48,680 nt of DNA, taken from NCBI GenBank assembly GCA_013178225.1, contig JABLXE010000016.1:1-48680 (forward strand), written 5' to 3'. Of the stretch, positions 16,640 to 25,295 are shown one piece after another (positions within the stretch are counted from its first letter, which is position 1; every line of letters begins with the position of its first letter). Position numbers and translations under genes: made by a program. The notes below the pieces were generated by a model. That model was not told the DNA's origin. It saw nothing but the letters and a program-made list of their open reading frames with translations, and did no database searches. Source of the stretch: Methanotrichaceae archaeon. Lineage in GTDB: Archaea; Halobacteriota; Methanosarcinia; Methanotrichales; Methanotrichaceae.

Positions 16640-17179
16640 ATGGTCGCCGAGGTCTGCAGCATAGATCTGCATCTTCAGGATATTGGAGAGCTCTTTGTGA
16701 GCCCGGAGCCTGACCCCTTCCAGGAAAGAAAGCTGCGCTCCTCCGGCGTGGAGGAGGCCGCCAACATCCTGCGAATAAAGGGCGGGAAGGCCAGGGCCAG
16801 GTTGAACATTCATCTTCCTGCCGAGAGAATGGAGCCCGGACTGGAGACGAAGGTTCGGGGAGCACTGGAGCGGTACTGCGATTTCAAGATTGAAGAGAAC
16901 CAGAGCCGGCTGAAGATCGAGCGCTCCTTGGGACGGAGATCGGCATTCATCGGTTTGGCGTTCTCGGGCATCTGTGTAGCTATTCTGCTCGTGGTCTTTC
17001 TGCTCGGTTCTTTATCGGATCTCGGCTTTGTGATATTTAACGGCCTGTTTGTGATACTAATTTGGATGGCCATCTGGAATCCGGCAGAGACGTTTCTATA
17101 CGGGTTGCAGACCTTCAGGGTCGACATCAGAGTTTATAGTGCCCTCCGGGAGGCGGAACTCTCCTTTGAAGAAGTGTAG
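16640..17179 (+). CDS. Unknown two-helix membrane protein
   Basis: I do not recognise this 179-residue protein. Residues 1-100 are soluble and charged, predicted as a mixed alpha/beta domain with an arginine/lysine-rich end. Two membrane helices follow (about 102-122 and 128-146), then a short tail. The start ATG 16640 has a GAGGA purine stretch 11 bases upstream. It lies 47 bases after glgP on the same strand and may be co-transcribed. The topology, with a cytosolic domain before a helical hairpin, is common to small sensors or anchors, but nothing specific can be said. Confidence 0.65.
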   Translation: MVAEVCSIDLHLQDIGELFVSPEPDPFQERKLRSSGVEEAANILRIKGGKARARLNIHLPAERMEPGLETKVRGALERYCDFKIEENQSRLKIERSLGRRSAFIGLAFSGICVAILLVVFLLGSLSDLGFVIFNGLFVILIWMAIWNPAETFLYGLQTFRVDIRVYSALREAELSFEEV

Positions 17180-17261
17180 AGCAAGGCCAGGATATTTTGA
17201 ACACGAGCTGTTAGGACCTAAAAGCAAATTATTTTTGCGATGAAATGACACTAATTTTTTG

Positions 17262-18206
17262 ATGACCGATCTGCCCGAAAGACCTGACCAGCAGATAGCC
17301 GACTCCTTCTTGCAGGATTTCGTCCGGGAGCTGTCCCGGATTCACGGCCCGGATATCGACTTCGTGCTTCTTTTTGGCAGCGCGGCCAGAGGCGAGTTTG
17401 TGCTGGGGAAAAGCGACGTGGACCTGGTAATCCAGGTGAAAAGAGAGGACGCGGTTCGGGCGGTGGAGGACTCGGCGGTACCGCTCTTCTGGCAGCTGGA
17501 CCAAAAGCACGGCACTCAGTTCAAGCGGGTTCTCTCCACCGGGGAAGCGGAAGGGTATCTGGAAAGCCTTCTCAAGTCATTGGAGAAGCAGGCCCGGCTG
17601 TACAAGCCCTTCGAGGTCTTCGGGCCCAGGGACATCGACTGGAGCCGGGGAAAGATCCGCCGGCTGGACCTGCTTCCCGGAGCTACGTTCGTGGCCAGCC
17701 AGCTGACGCTTCTATACAAGATGAAGCATGAAGGGGTGATCCTTTTCGGCCGGGACATCCGGCCCGAGATTCATCCTCATTTTAGCTGGTGGGAGAAGCT
17801 TAAGGCCGTCTGGGTGCCGCAGACCCTGGCTTTTTCCGCCATAATCCTGGCACCTCTTCTCCCGCAAAAGGCGGTCGGCTATGCGACCAAGGCCATCTTC
17901 TACGAGCTGGATTCGGTCAATCTGTTCCTGAGCAATCAGATTCCTGCGGGAGAGGCCAAGCTGGAGGGGTTTTTCTCGGCCACCGGGTTCCGGGACTATC
18001 TGCTGGACGACCTGCGGTTTTACCTGGAGCTTAAGCTGGACCTCTTGAGTCCGCAGAAGCGGGAGTTTGTGAGGACGGCGGCGAGGATAAAGAGAGAAGG
18101 GTTTGCCGGAAGCGGCAGAGAGGCGCTCTATTTCTGCCTGAAGGCCTTTCAGGTGATCTTCATCACCAATGCCGCTGCGATCCTGAAAGCTGGTAGCAGC
18201 CTATGA
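17262..18206 (+). CDS. Nucleotidyltransferase-domain protein with large C-terminal part
   Basis: A 314-residue protein whose N-terminus carries the Pol-beta-type nucleotidyltransferase signature: LLFGSAARGE at about 37-46, then KSDVDLVI at 50-57 with the two metal-binding aspartates. The remaining 200 residues contain a hydrophobic stretch (VWVPQTLAFSAIILAPLL) and a helical C-terminus resembling a HEPN-like partner domain, though I cannot confirm that fold. At this size it is longer than typical MNT antitoxins, so a stand-alone transferase is also possible. ATG 17262 is used instead of the adjoining TTG. It stands alone, converging with hdrB. Confidence 0.7.
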   Translation: MTDLPERPDQQIADSFLQDFVRELSRIHGPDIDFVLLFGSAARGEFVLGKSDVDLVIQVKREDAVRAVEDSAVPLFWQLDQKHGTQFKRVLSTGEAEGYLESLLKSLEKQARLYKPFEVFGPRDIDWSRGKIRRLDLLPGATFVASQLTLLYKMKHEGVILFGRDIRPEIHPHFSWWEKLKAVWVPQTLAFSAIILAPLLPQKAVGYATKAIFYELDSVNLFLSNQIPAGEAKLEGFFSATGFRDYLLDDLRFYLELKLDLLSPQKREFVRTAARIKREGFAGSGREALYFCLKAFQVIFITNAAAILKAGSSL

Positions 18207-18231
18207 TGGACTATGCTTTTAAAACGATGCC

Positions 18232-19080
18232 TTACGACTGCTCGGCCATCTTCTCGTAAATTCTCTCCACCATCGGGATCGGCGACACGGCATTCATGTT
18301 GAGCCCCAGCTCGTCCGGACCCAGGCCCAGCGCAATTCCTGCCAGCTGGGTCACATACAGGACAGGAAGGCCGATCTTCTCCCCGCGCTTGATCTCCAGC
18401 GCCTTTTGCTTTGCGTCCAGCATTATGTGGCAGAGCGGACAGACGGTCACAATGGCCTCCGCACCGGCCTTCTTGGCATCCATCAGGATCTTGAAGGTGG
18501 TATCCTCTGCCGCCTTTTGCCGGGGCATGAAGATCGGTCCGCCGCAGCAGAAGGTCTTCAGCCTGAAGTCCACCGGCTCGGCCTGGAGGTCCTTCAAGAG
18601 CTTTTCCAGAACGGTCGGAAATTCGGGGCTGTCCACGCCTCTGGGACGGGTCAGGAGACAGCCGTAGTAGGGAGCGACTTTAATCCCCTGCAGCGGCACC
18701 ACCACCAGGTCCGGGTTCTGGCTCAGTGCCTCCTGGATCACGTCCAGAGCGTGTCTGATCTTGGCTCCGCTGTACTCCTGGGCCAGCACCTGGTTCACCG
18801 TCGCCCGCAGCTTCCGGTCCTCAAGCTTCTGGGCCGCAGTCCTCAGGTTGCTGTAACAGATGGAGCAGGGGGTCATGACCGGCAGGTCGGTCTGGGCCAG
18901 GTTGCGGGCGGCAAGGCCTACTGCCACCAGCTCGTTTGAGACATGGGTGGCTCCGCAGCAGTTCCAGTCCTCCAGCTCTTCAAGGGTAATTCCCAGGGCC
19001 TCGCACACCGCCCGGGTGGAGAGGTCCATCTCCTTTCCCGTGGATCTGGATACACAGCCTGGATAGTAAGCCAGCTTCAT
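18232..19080 (-). CDS. hdrB: CoB-CoM heterodisulfide reductase subunit B
   Basis: Catalytic subunit of soluble heterodisulfide reductase, reducing CoM-S-S-CoB. Both CCG domains are intact in the 282 residues: a first cysteine in AYYPGC, CCGATHV near residue 42 with CSIC near 77, then CCGGPIF near 178 and CPLC near 214. These bind the two noncubane [4Fe-4S] clusters. The start ATG overlaps the hdrC stop by four bases. It is the last gene of the hdrA-fd-pfd-hdrC-hdrB operon. Methanosarcinales also use membrane HdrDE for respiration; this cytosolic set is thought to work with ferredoxin or F420. Confidence 0.95.
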   Translation of the reverse strand: MKLAYYPGCVSRSTGKEMDLSTRAVCEALGITLEELEDWNCCGATHVSNELVAVGLAARNLAQTDLPVMTPCSICYSNLRTAAQKLEDRKLRATVNQVLAQEYSGAKIRHALDVIQEALSQNPDLVVVPLQGIKVAPYYGCLLTRPRGVDSPEFPTVLEKLLKDLQAEPVDFRLKTFCCGGPIFMPRQKAAEDTTFKILMDAKKAGAEAIVTVCPLCHIMLDAKQKALEIKRGEKIGLPVLYVTQLAGIALGLGPDELGLNMNAVSPIPMVERIYEKMAEQS

Positions 19081-19601
19081 TTGCCCAGCTCCTCGATGAT
19101 CTTCTTGACTTCTTCAGGGCGCTTGACCCGGTCGATCTCCAGGGCGATCTTTCCCTTGGGTGCCATCTCCAGGCCCATCTCCATGCTCTGCAGGGCCGAG
19201 CCTGGGGAGGACAGCAGAAATTTGGCGGTCATGGGCAGTTCGGCGATTCGACCGTAGTCCCTGATCTGTTTTAAGAAAAGCTCCTCGTAGGCCGCGTCAG
19301 GACTCCGGATGCCCTCCTTTTCTGCCAGGTCCTTCAGGGCCGCCACCACCGACTTGGGCCTGATCCCTCGCGGGCAGCGCACGGTGCAGAGAAGACAGGA
19401 GGTGCAGAGCCAGATGGTTCTGTTGTTCAGGGCTTCGTCTTTTCGCCCCTCCAAGACCAGCTTGACCAGCTGCCTGATGCTGGGGTGCATGAGATGGGCG
19501 GTGGGACAGCTGGATGAGCAGGTCCCGCACTGTATGCAGGTCAAAACCTCAGAGCCTGCCCGCCTCAGCACCTGCTCGCGGAATTCGGTATCTTCGACCA
19601 T
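19077..19601 (-). CDS. hdrC: Heterodisulfide reductase subunit C
   Basis: Electron-transfer subunit of 174 residues linking HdrA to HdrB. Two ferredoxin motifs, CIQCGTCSSSCPTAH (about 22-36) and CTSCLLCTVRCPRG (about 66-79), bind two [4Fe-4S] clusters; a helical C-terminus follows. The length is normal. It starts at ATG 19601, three bases after the polyferredoxin stop, and overlaps hdrB by four bases, so all are probably translated together. Confidence 0.95.
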   Translation of the reverse strand: MVEDTEFREQVLRRAGSEVLTCIQCGTCSSSCPTAHLMHPSIRQLVKLVLEGRKDEALNNRTIWLCTSCLLCTVRCPRGIRPKSVVAALKDLAEKEGIRSPDAAYEELFLKQIRDYGRIAELPMTAKFLLSSPGSALQSMEMGLEMAPKGKIALEIDRVKRPEEVKKIIEELGK

Positions 19602-19604
19602 GCT

Positions 19605-20813
19605 TTACTCACCTTCCTTCTCTGCCCTTACTGCTTTGGATTTGGCTTCTTTATCATTGCTTTCTTTAGACTTGTCTGCCTTAGCATTGCTTTCTTTAGA
19701 CTTGTCTGCCTTAGCATTGCTTGATTTAGCCCGTTTGGGCCTGGCCTTTTCGACAGAAGCCCCTTCCTCTTCGGCTTTTTTCGCCTCTGCCTGGGCTTTC
19801 TTCATCCTGGCCACGATCTTGGAGGCGGCTTCCTCCGGAGGCTCGTGCTCCAAAATCTGCCTCACCTTGGGCTTCCTGAGGATGGGCACTACCGGCTCTA
19901 AAGCCTGGTTCACCAGCTTTAGCAGCTCGGGGTCGATCTTTGGCATCTTCACCTCGGGAAGCGGCGGCTTTTCAAATTCAGGTGCCGGAATGGCGCGGCT
20001 TACGTCCGGCCGCTTCTTCTCGCCCGTGACCAGTGCGGATATGGCGTCCTTCCACTCCGAGGCCCAGGGAGTCTCCTTGACCTCGGTATGGCGAACCTCC
20101 GACCTCTGCACATCGATTGCCGAGACCGGACAGGCCAGCTCACAGGCCCCGCAGAGGATACACTGCTCCTCGACCGGAGCCGCCTTTCCCTTCTCATCCA
20201 CGTACCAGCACTTGGCGGGACAGACGTTGAAGCAGGCCTGGCAGCCCTGCGGATCGCATTTGGGAAGATTCTTCTCCACCATCCTGATCCGGCCCTCAAA
20301 GGGCTTCTTGACGTCTATGGCCTGGTAGGGACAGACCAGAGCGCACCGGCTGCAGCCTATGCACAGTTCAGGGTCAATCTCGATCTTTCCCTCCAGCTGG
20401 AGCCTCTCCTCCAGCCTCTCGCCCTCAACCTCGATTGCCTCCTCCGGGCACACGTCGGCGCAAAGCCCGCAGTAATCGCACAGCTCCTCGTCCACCAGCA
20501 GCTGATCATAGGGCTTCAGGTCCTGGGGCGTCTTCTCGCGCTCGCCCTTCTCCAGCAGCAGGAAGGCCGGACAGAAGCGAGCGCACCTGCCGCAGAGGTT
20601 GCACTTCTCGGCATCAACCCGTATCTGGCCTTTAATGCCCTCCCGCAGAGGCCCGAAGTCCTCGCGCTTCCGGTCAAAAGTTACTTTGATGGCACCGGTG
20701 GGGCAGACCGTCTCGCAGAGGACGCAGGGGAGGCACTTTTCGTTGGGCACGGCCTCGGCCACCAGCCTCGGATACTCTTCCAGCTCCCGGAAGGCCTTGG
20801 TTTTCTCGGTCAT
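19605..20813 (-). CDS. Polyferredoxin, FwdF-like, with repetitive charged tail
   Basis: Iron-sulfur protein of 402 residues with six four-cysteine motifs (starting near CLPCVLCETVCP, CNLCGRCARFCP, CDYCGLCADVCP, CIGCSRCALVCP, the longer CDPQGCQACFNVCP and CILCGACELACP), so up to six [4Fe-4S] clusters. Together with the two-cluster protein encoded directly upstream this gives eight motifs, the number and arrangement seen in FwdF, the polyferredoxin of formylmethanofuran dehydrogenase. Residues about 270-340 are proline/acid-rich. The last 50 are a Lys/Ala/Glu/Ser tail containing a tandem ten-residue repeat. It overlaps the ferredoxin gene by four bases. It probably carries electrons to or from HdrA; the partner enzyme is not shown by the sequence. 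Confidence 0.88.
   Translation of the reverse strand: MTEKTKAFRELEEYPRLVAEAVPNEKCLPCVLCETVCPTGAIKVTFDRKREDFGPLREGIKGQIRVDAEKCNLCGRCARFCPAFLLLEKGEREKTPQDLKPYDQLLVDEELCDYCGLCADVCPEEAIEVEGERLEERLQLEGKIEIDPELCIGCSRCALVCPYQAIDVKKPFEGRIRMVEKNLPKCDPQGCQACFNVCPAKCWYVDEKGKAAPVEEQCILCGACELACPVSAIDVQRSEVRHTEVKETPWASEWKDAISALVTGEKKRPDVSRAIPAPEFEKPPLPEVKMPKIDPELLKLVNQALEPVVPILRKPKVRQILEHEPPEEAASKIVARMKKAQAEAKKAEEEGASVEKARPKRAKSSNAKADKSKESNAKADKSKESNDKEAKSKAVRAEKEGE
19651..19722. repeat. 30-bp tandem repeat inside the polyferredoxin gene
   Basis: Two full copies (19651-19680 and 19681-19710, one base different) and a 12-base partial copy encode the repeated residues SNAKADKSKE. The unit is a multiple of three, so copy changes would lengthen or shorten the tail without a frameshift. 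Confidence 0.9.
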
Positions 20814-21160
20814 GTCCGGGCGGCCTCGCAGGTGTTATCGGGGTTCTCAGAACCCGTTTCAGCCTCCCTTGGAGGGATCTCTTTTACCGTCATATTGAAG
20901 GCTCGAACCGGGCAGAAGTTGACGCACATGCCGCAAAATACGCAGGAATCTAGGTCGATTAACACCGGCGGAGCGTCCATTCCCTTGGCGATCTCCTGCA
21001 GCGGCCCCTCTTCTAAGGCCTTCTTGGGGCAGAGGGCGACGCAGAGGGAGCAGCCGGCACATTTCTTGTAGTCGTAGTCCAGGACTTTCTCCGTCTTATC
21101 GGTCTTCTGTTTGCAGATGATGTGAGAGTCCTGAACATCCATCTCCTTCTCGATCTCCAT
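20810..21160 (-). CDS. Two-cluster ferredoxin, N-terminal half of a split FwdF-like polyferredoxin
   Basis: Ferredoxin of 116 residues with two motifs, CAGCSLCVALCPKKA (about 34-48) and CVFCGMCVNFCPVRA (about 74-88), joined by a GPLQEIAKGMDAPPVLID linker. That linker matches the first cluster pair of FwdF-type polyferredoxins, so this looks like the N-terminal part of a protein that is continuous elsewhere, with the remaining six clusters in the next gene. ATG 21160 shares one base with the hdrA stop and follows GGAGG by 8-9 bases; GTG 21163 is an alternative. It overlaps the polyferredoxin by four bases. Confidence 0.88.
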   Translation of the reverse strand: MEIEKEMDVQDSHIICKQKTDKTEKVLDYDYKKCAGCSLCVALCPKKALEEGPLQEIAKGMDAPPVLIDLDSCVFCGMCVNFCPVRAFNMTVKEIPPREAETGSENPDNTCEAART

Positions 21161-23520
21161 CACGTCGCCTCCTGTGCCTCCCCGGCCCGAAGCTCCGTTC
21201 CTATCGGGCCCATCTCCTTTAGTTCATCCACAAACCGCTTGAGCTGTCGGGCGAAGATCTCTCCTTCGCTGGCTGCGCACCAGATTATCTTCACCCTGCC
21301 GGGATCAAGTCCGATCTTTCCCAGGACCTCCTTTAACACGTTCACCCGCTGCAGGGCCTGATCATTTCCGCTCACGTAATGACATTCGCCGATGCGGCAG
21401 CCGGCGATCAGCACTCCGTCCGCTCCGCGCCTGAGCGCCTCCAGCACGAAGTCCGGGTCCACCCGTCCGGCACACATCACACGTATATTGCGGGCGTTGG
21501 TGGGATACTGGATGCGGGAGGTTCCGGCCAGGTCGGCTGCTCCGTAGCTGCACCAGTTGCACAGGAAGGCCACGATCAGGGGGAACTCGTCCTTCTTCTC
21601 GGTGGCAGCCCTGACCTGGGCCATGATCTGCGCATCGGAGAAAAGGCGCATGTCTATGGCGTTTACCGGGCAGGAGGCAGCGCAGCTTCCGCAGCCCTTG
21701 CAGGCAGCCTCGTCCACGTAGGCCGGGCTCTCGACTGCTATGGCCTTCTTGGGGCAGATGTCCACACACAGCTTGCACTGAATACATTTATCCCGGTCCA
21801 CGAAGGCCGAGGTGGGCTCCAGCTCCAGCTCTCCTTTTTGCAGAAGCTTGAAGGCTTTTGCCGCTGCTGCCGACCCCTGGGCGATGGAGGTCTGAATCTC
21901 CTTGGGCCCAGAGGCACAGCCTGCTATGAACACCCCATCGATATGGGCCTCCACCGGCCTCATCTTGGGGTGGGCGATCTCGAAGAAGCGGTCCGGACGC
22001 CGGGAAAGGCCCAGGATGTTCCCGATCACGTCGGCGCTCCGGTCGGGCTCAAGGCCGATGGAGAGCACCGCCAGATCGTGTTTGACCCTCTTTACCTCGC
22101 CGGTGTTGGTATCCTCGAAGATCAGGTACAGATCTCCATCCTCCTGCTCGATTCTGGAGACCCTGGCCCGCACGAAGTTTATGCCCAGCTTCTGCGCCCG
22201 GACGTAAAATTCCTCATAGCCCTCGCCGCCAGCCCGCAGGTCAATGTAATATATGGTGATGTCTGTGTCCGGATACTTCTCCTTGACCAGCTGGGCGTTC
22301 TTGAGCGAGGCCATGCAGCAGATGCGGGAGCAGTAGATGTTTCCCACAGTCGCGTCCCGCGAGCCCACGCACTGCAAAAAAGCTATAGACCTGGCGATCT
22401 GGCCGCTGCTCGGGCGCACCACCTCTCCCTTGGTCGGGCCGGCGGCGTTCAGCAGCCTTTCCAGCTGCAGGCTGGTGATCACATCCCTGTACCGCCCGTA
22501 GCCGTACTCCTCTTTACGCGTTGCATCGAAGGGCTGCCAGCCGGTGGCAACGATTATGGCCCCCACATTGAACTTGAACTCCTCGGGCTCCTGTTCCAGC
22601 TTGACTGCGTCTGCCTGGCAGGCCTCCACGCAGCGGCCACAGCCTATGCAGGCCTTGGGGTCCACGCAGGCCACCAGCGGGACTGCCTGCGGATAGGGCA
22701 CGTAAATGGCTTTTCGCTTTCCGATCCCGAAGTCGTATTCGCTCGGAACCTCCACCGGACAGACGCTGGCGCACTGGTCGATGCAGCCCTTGCACAGCTT
22801 TTCGTCGATATACCGGGCCCTCTTCTGGCCCTGCACCATGAAGTTGCCGACCGATCCCTCGACGTTCAGGATCTCGGCATAGCTGATGAGAGTGATGTTG
22901 GGGTGGTTGAAGACCTCGGACATCTTGGGCGCGAGGACGCAGATTGAGCAGTCGTTGGTTGGAAATACGTCGGTCAACAGCGCCATGTATCCGCCGATGG
23001 TCGGCCTCCGTTCCACCAGGTAGACGTGCATTCCGGCATCGGCGAGGTCGAGAGCGGCCGCGATTCCGGCGACTCCTCCCCCAATCACCAGGACCTCCTG
23101 GCTGACCGGGACCGTCTCCCTCTCCAGAGGACGCAGCAGGGCGGCCTTGGCCACGGCCATTCTTATCAGATCCCTGGCTTTTTGTGTGGCCTGTGCCGGC
23201 CGGTCCATGTGCACCCAGGAGCACTGCTCCCGGATGTTGGCCATTTCCAGCATGTACGGGTTCAGCCCGGCTTTGGCAATGGCCCGGCGGAAGGTAGGTT
23301 CATGCAGCCGCGGGGAGCAGGCCGCCACAACAACCCGGTCCAGCTTGAACTCGGCGACGTCCTTCTGGATCTGCTCCTGACCGATGTCTGAGCAGGAGAA
23401 CGGCAGGTCTCGAGCCACAGCTACATCCGGAAGCGTCTCAGCATAACGCTTCAGCTCATCCATATCCAGTACGCCTGCGATGTTCAGGCCGCAGTGACAA
23501 ACGTAAACACCTATGGGCAT
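21160..23520 (-). CDS. hdrA: Heterodisulfide reductase subunit A fused to an MvhD-type domain
   Basis: Flavoprotein of 786 residues, the electron-bifurcating core. An N-terminal cysteine-containing domain (CHCGLN, later CSPRLHE) precedes the FAD fold (IGGGVAGIAAALDLADAG near 145). An inserted ferredoxin region follows (CKGCIDQCASVCP and CIGCGRCVEAC), then two C-terminal [4Fe-4S] motifs (CIQCKLCVDICP, CKGCGSCAASCP). The last 140 residues (FLCNWCSYGAADLAG, VMCAGRVDP, GCRIGECHY) form an MvhD-like [2Fe-2S] domain. This fusion occurs in HdrA2 of Methanosarcina and lets HdrA take electrons from F420-dependent or hydrogenase partners. ATG 23520 follows a GAGGTC ribosome site. A TATA-like CTTTAAG lies about 33 bases upstream. 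It heads a five-gene operon. Confidence 0.95.
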   Translation of the reverse strand: MPIGVYVCHCGLNIAGVLDMDELKRYAETLPDVAVARDLPFSCSDIGQEQIQKDVAEFKLDRVVVAACSPRLHEPTFRRAIAKAGLNPYMLEMANIREQCSWVHMDRPAQATQKARDLIRMAVAKAALLRPLERETVPVSQEVLVIGGGVAGIAAALDLADAGMHVYLVERRPTIGGYMALLTDVFPTNDCSICVLAPKMSEVFNHPNITLISYAEILNVEGSVGNFMVQGQKRARYIDEKLCKGCIDQCASVCPVEVPSEYDFGIGKRKAIYVPYPQAVPLVACVDPKACIGCGRCVEACQADAVKLEQEPEEFKFNVGAIIVATGWQPFDATRKEEYGYGRYRDVITSLQLERLLNAAGPTKGEVVRPSSGQIARSIAFLQCVGSRDATVGNIYCSRICCMASLKNAQLVKEKYPDTDITIYYIDLRAGGEGYEEFYVRAQKLGINFVRARVSRIEQEDGDLYLIFEDTNTGEVKRVKHDLAVLSIGLEPDRSADVIGNILGLSRRPDRFFEIAHPKMRPVEAHIDGVFIAGCASGPKEIQTSIAQGSAAAAKAFKLLQKGELELEPTSAFVDRDKCIQCKLCVDICPKKAIAVESPAYVDEAACKGCGSCAASCPVNAIDMRLFSDAQIMAQVRAATEKKDEFPLIVAFLCNWCSYGAADLAGTSRIQYPTNARNIRVMCAGRVDPDFVLEALRRGADGVLIAGCRIGECHYVSGNDQALQRVNVLKEVLGKIGLDPGRVKIIWCAASEGEIFARQLKRFVDELKEMGPIGTELRAGEAQEAT

Positions 23521-23549
23521 GAGACCTCGAATAACTGATCTTTTCCCAA

Positions 23550-23557
23550 GTCACTTA
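23550..23557 (-). promoter_or_regulatory. TATA-like box of the hdr operon
   Basis: CTTTAAGT on the minus strand lies about 33 bases before ATG 23520, in the 63-base gap after the RNase J gene. The leader would be short but long enough to hold GAGGTC. Confidence 0.45.
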
Positions 23558-23583
23558 AAGTTATGGCATTCTGGGGACGTGCC

Positions 23584-24921
23584 CTAACCCAGCACCAGCT
23601 CCTGGCCGTTTCGAATCAGGTGGATGTTGGAGCCGAGGCTGTATCCGGTCTCCTCGGCAATGCGCAGGTAATGGCCGTGAGTGATCAGGTTGCCGTGGCT
23701 GGGGATGACGTGCTCGGGGTTGATCATACGCAAAAGCTCCCAGTGATCCTCGCGGCAGGCATGGCCGGAGACATGCACGTTATCGTAGATGCGGGCTCCG
23801 CGCATCTTGAGCTTGGTCTCCATAGCATGGCGGTTGGACACGTTCAGGGGTTGAGGAATGACTCCTGCCGAAAAGATCACCTTGTCGCCGGACTCAATCA
23901 GATAATCGGTGTCCCCGTTTGACACCCGGCTCAGAGTGGCTCCGGGCTCGCCCTGATGGCCGGTCATGATGGGCAGGTACCGGTCTTTGCCTTCAGAGAC
24001 TATCCTCTTTAAAGCCCGGTCTATGTTCTTTCTCCGGCCGCAGACCCACAGGCCGTTCTTCTCGGCATAGCCGGTTCTGGTCGCCGTATGCCAGTACTTC
24101 TCCATGCTTCTTCCCAGTAGAACTGGCACCCTTCCCATCTTCTGCGACGCTTCGATTATGGAGCGAATGCGCGCTATGTGTGAGGAGAACGTGGTTACCA
24201 AAACGCCGGACCGGGTCTCCTCAGTTCCCACCAGGACGTCCTTCACCAGGTCCTTGGCAATCTGCTCGGAGGGCGTCTTTCCCGAGACTCCGGCATTGGT
24301 GGTCTCGGTGATCAGTGCACGCACTCCTTCTCTTCCCAGGGCCCTCAGCCTGGCAAAATCCGGAGCCTCGCCCAGTGTCGGCGTCCGGTCGATCTTGAAG
24401 TCGTTGGCGTAGAGGATGGTGCCTTCCCTGGTGTGCAGGGCGGCAAACGCGGCATCCACAATGCTGTGCTGCACGCGAATGAACTCCAGCTCCAGATCCT
24501 GGGTGATCAGATAGCGTTTTCCAGGGTCAAGGGGCACGACGGGGTTGTTTACGGCGCCGCATCGTTCCGATTTGATCTCCTGGGCGATCAGATCGGCCGT
24601 GAAAGGTGTGGCGATTATCGGGGCCCGGTATTTATGGGCCAGCTTGGAGATTGCACCTATGTGATCCAGATGGCCGTGAGTACAGGCGATGGCGCGAACC
24701 CTTCCGTCCACCCCCTCCAGGATTCGATCGTCCGGGATGGCCCCCATGGCGATCAGATCTGATGCGGGCATCGATTCCACATCCGTGTCCTCATGGATCT
24801 GGACCCGGTCCAGCCGCAGTCCCATGTCCATGACCACGATGTCTTTACCTATCCTAATGGCCGTCATATTGCGGCCGATTTCGTTATAGCCGCCTATGGC
24901 GACGATTGAAATATCTGGCAT
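23584..24921 (-). CDS. rnj: Ribonuclease J
   Basis: Beta-CASP metallo-beta-lactamase RNase of 445 residues, the length of euryarchaeal RNase J, a 5'-3' exonuclease in RNA decay and rRNA maturation. It opens with GGYNEIGRNMT. The zinc motif THGHLDHIG lies near residue 80, followed by the DFKID segment, the beta-CASP region, and late HVSGHA and PSHGN motifs with metal-binding histidines. ATG 24921 sits next to an A/T-rich promoter region. It ends 63 bases before hdrA on the same strand, so read-through into the hdr operon is possible. Confidence 0.93.
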   Translation of the reverse strand: MPDISIVAIGGYNEIGRNMTAIRIGKDIVVMDMGLRLDRVQIHEDTDVESMPASDLIAMGAIPDDRILEGVDGRVRAIACTHGHLDHIGAISKLAHKYRAPIIATPFTADLIAQEIKSERCGAVNNPVVPLDPGKRYLITQDLELEFIRVQHSIVDAAFAALHTREGTILYANDFKIDRTPTLGEAPDFARLRALGREGVRALITETTNAGVSGKTPSEQIAKDLVKDVLVGTEETRSGVLVTTFSSHIARIRSIIEASQKMGRVPVLLGRSMEKYWHTATRTGYAEKNGLWVCGRRKNIDRALKRIVSEGKDRYLPIMTGHQGEPGATLSRVSNGDTDYLIESGDKVIFSAGVIPQPLNVSNRHAMETKLKMRGARIYDNVHVSGHACREDHWELLRMINPEHVIPSHGNLITHGHYLRIAEETGYSLGSNIHLIRNGQELVLG

Positions 24922-25295
24922 TTATTATTGGATGCTGCGTAATTATTGTTGGCCAGGATCTATTCATGCACGAACTAAATATTACTAACTTCCAGTTACT
25001 GCCTTCTAATATTTATATATTTCGCGAATTCCTGCAAAGGATGCAATCATTTGAAAAGTTTCAAAAGTTGTCGGTGACATAGTTAGCAATAATAATATTG
25101 ATGTATAATATGGATGGTACAACTATTGATGAAAATTGATGCAAAAGATCATTTCGGAAACCGGGTGGGCCCCTGGTACACGGAACTGCTAATTTATAGA
25201 TCTCAAGCATTTATAGGTCTCAAGCAATTGTCATAAATCCTTCCTGAGCAGATACCGTCTCGAAAAAGAATCTGGTTTCTTCGAACGCAGGCATC
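24922..25295. other. Divergent promoter region between rnj and the cotransporter
   Basis: No gene is visible in these 374 bases. The left part is very A/T-rich, with TATATA-like boxes for rnj near 25010-25020 and scattered plus-strand TATA-like sequences. The right part holds a tandem repeat (25192-25225) that may control the cotransporter gene. Confidence 0.5.
25192..25225 (+). repeat. Tandem 17-bp repeat with TATA-like core
   Basis: Two adjacent copies of ATTTATAGRTCTCAAGC differ by a single base. Each contains TTTATAG. The array lies about 70 bases upstream of the cotransporter start, where a promoter or repressor site would be expected. Confidence 0.8.
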
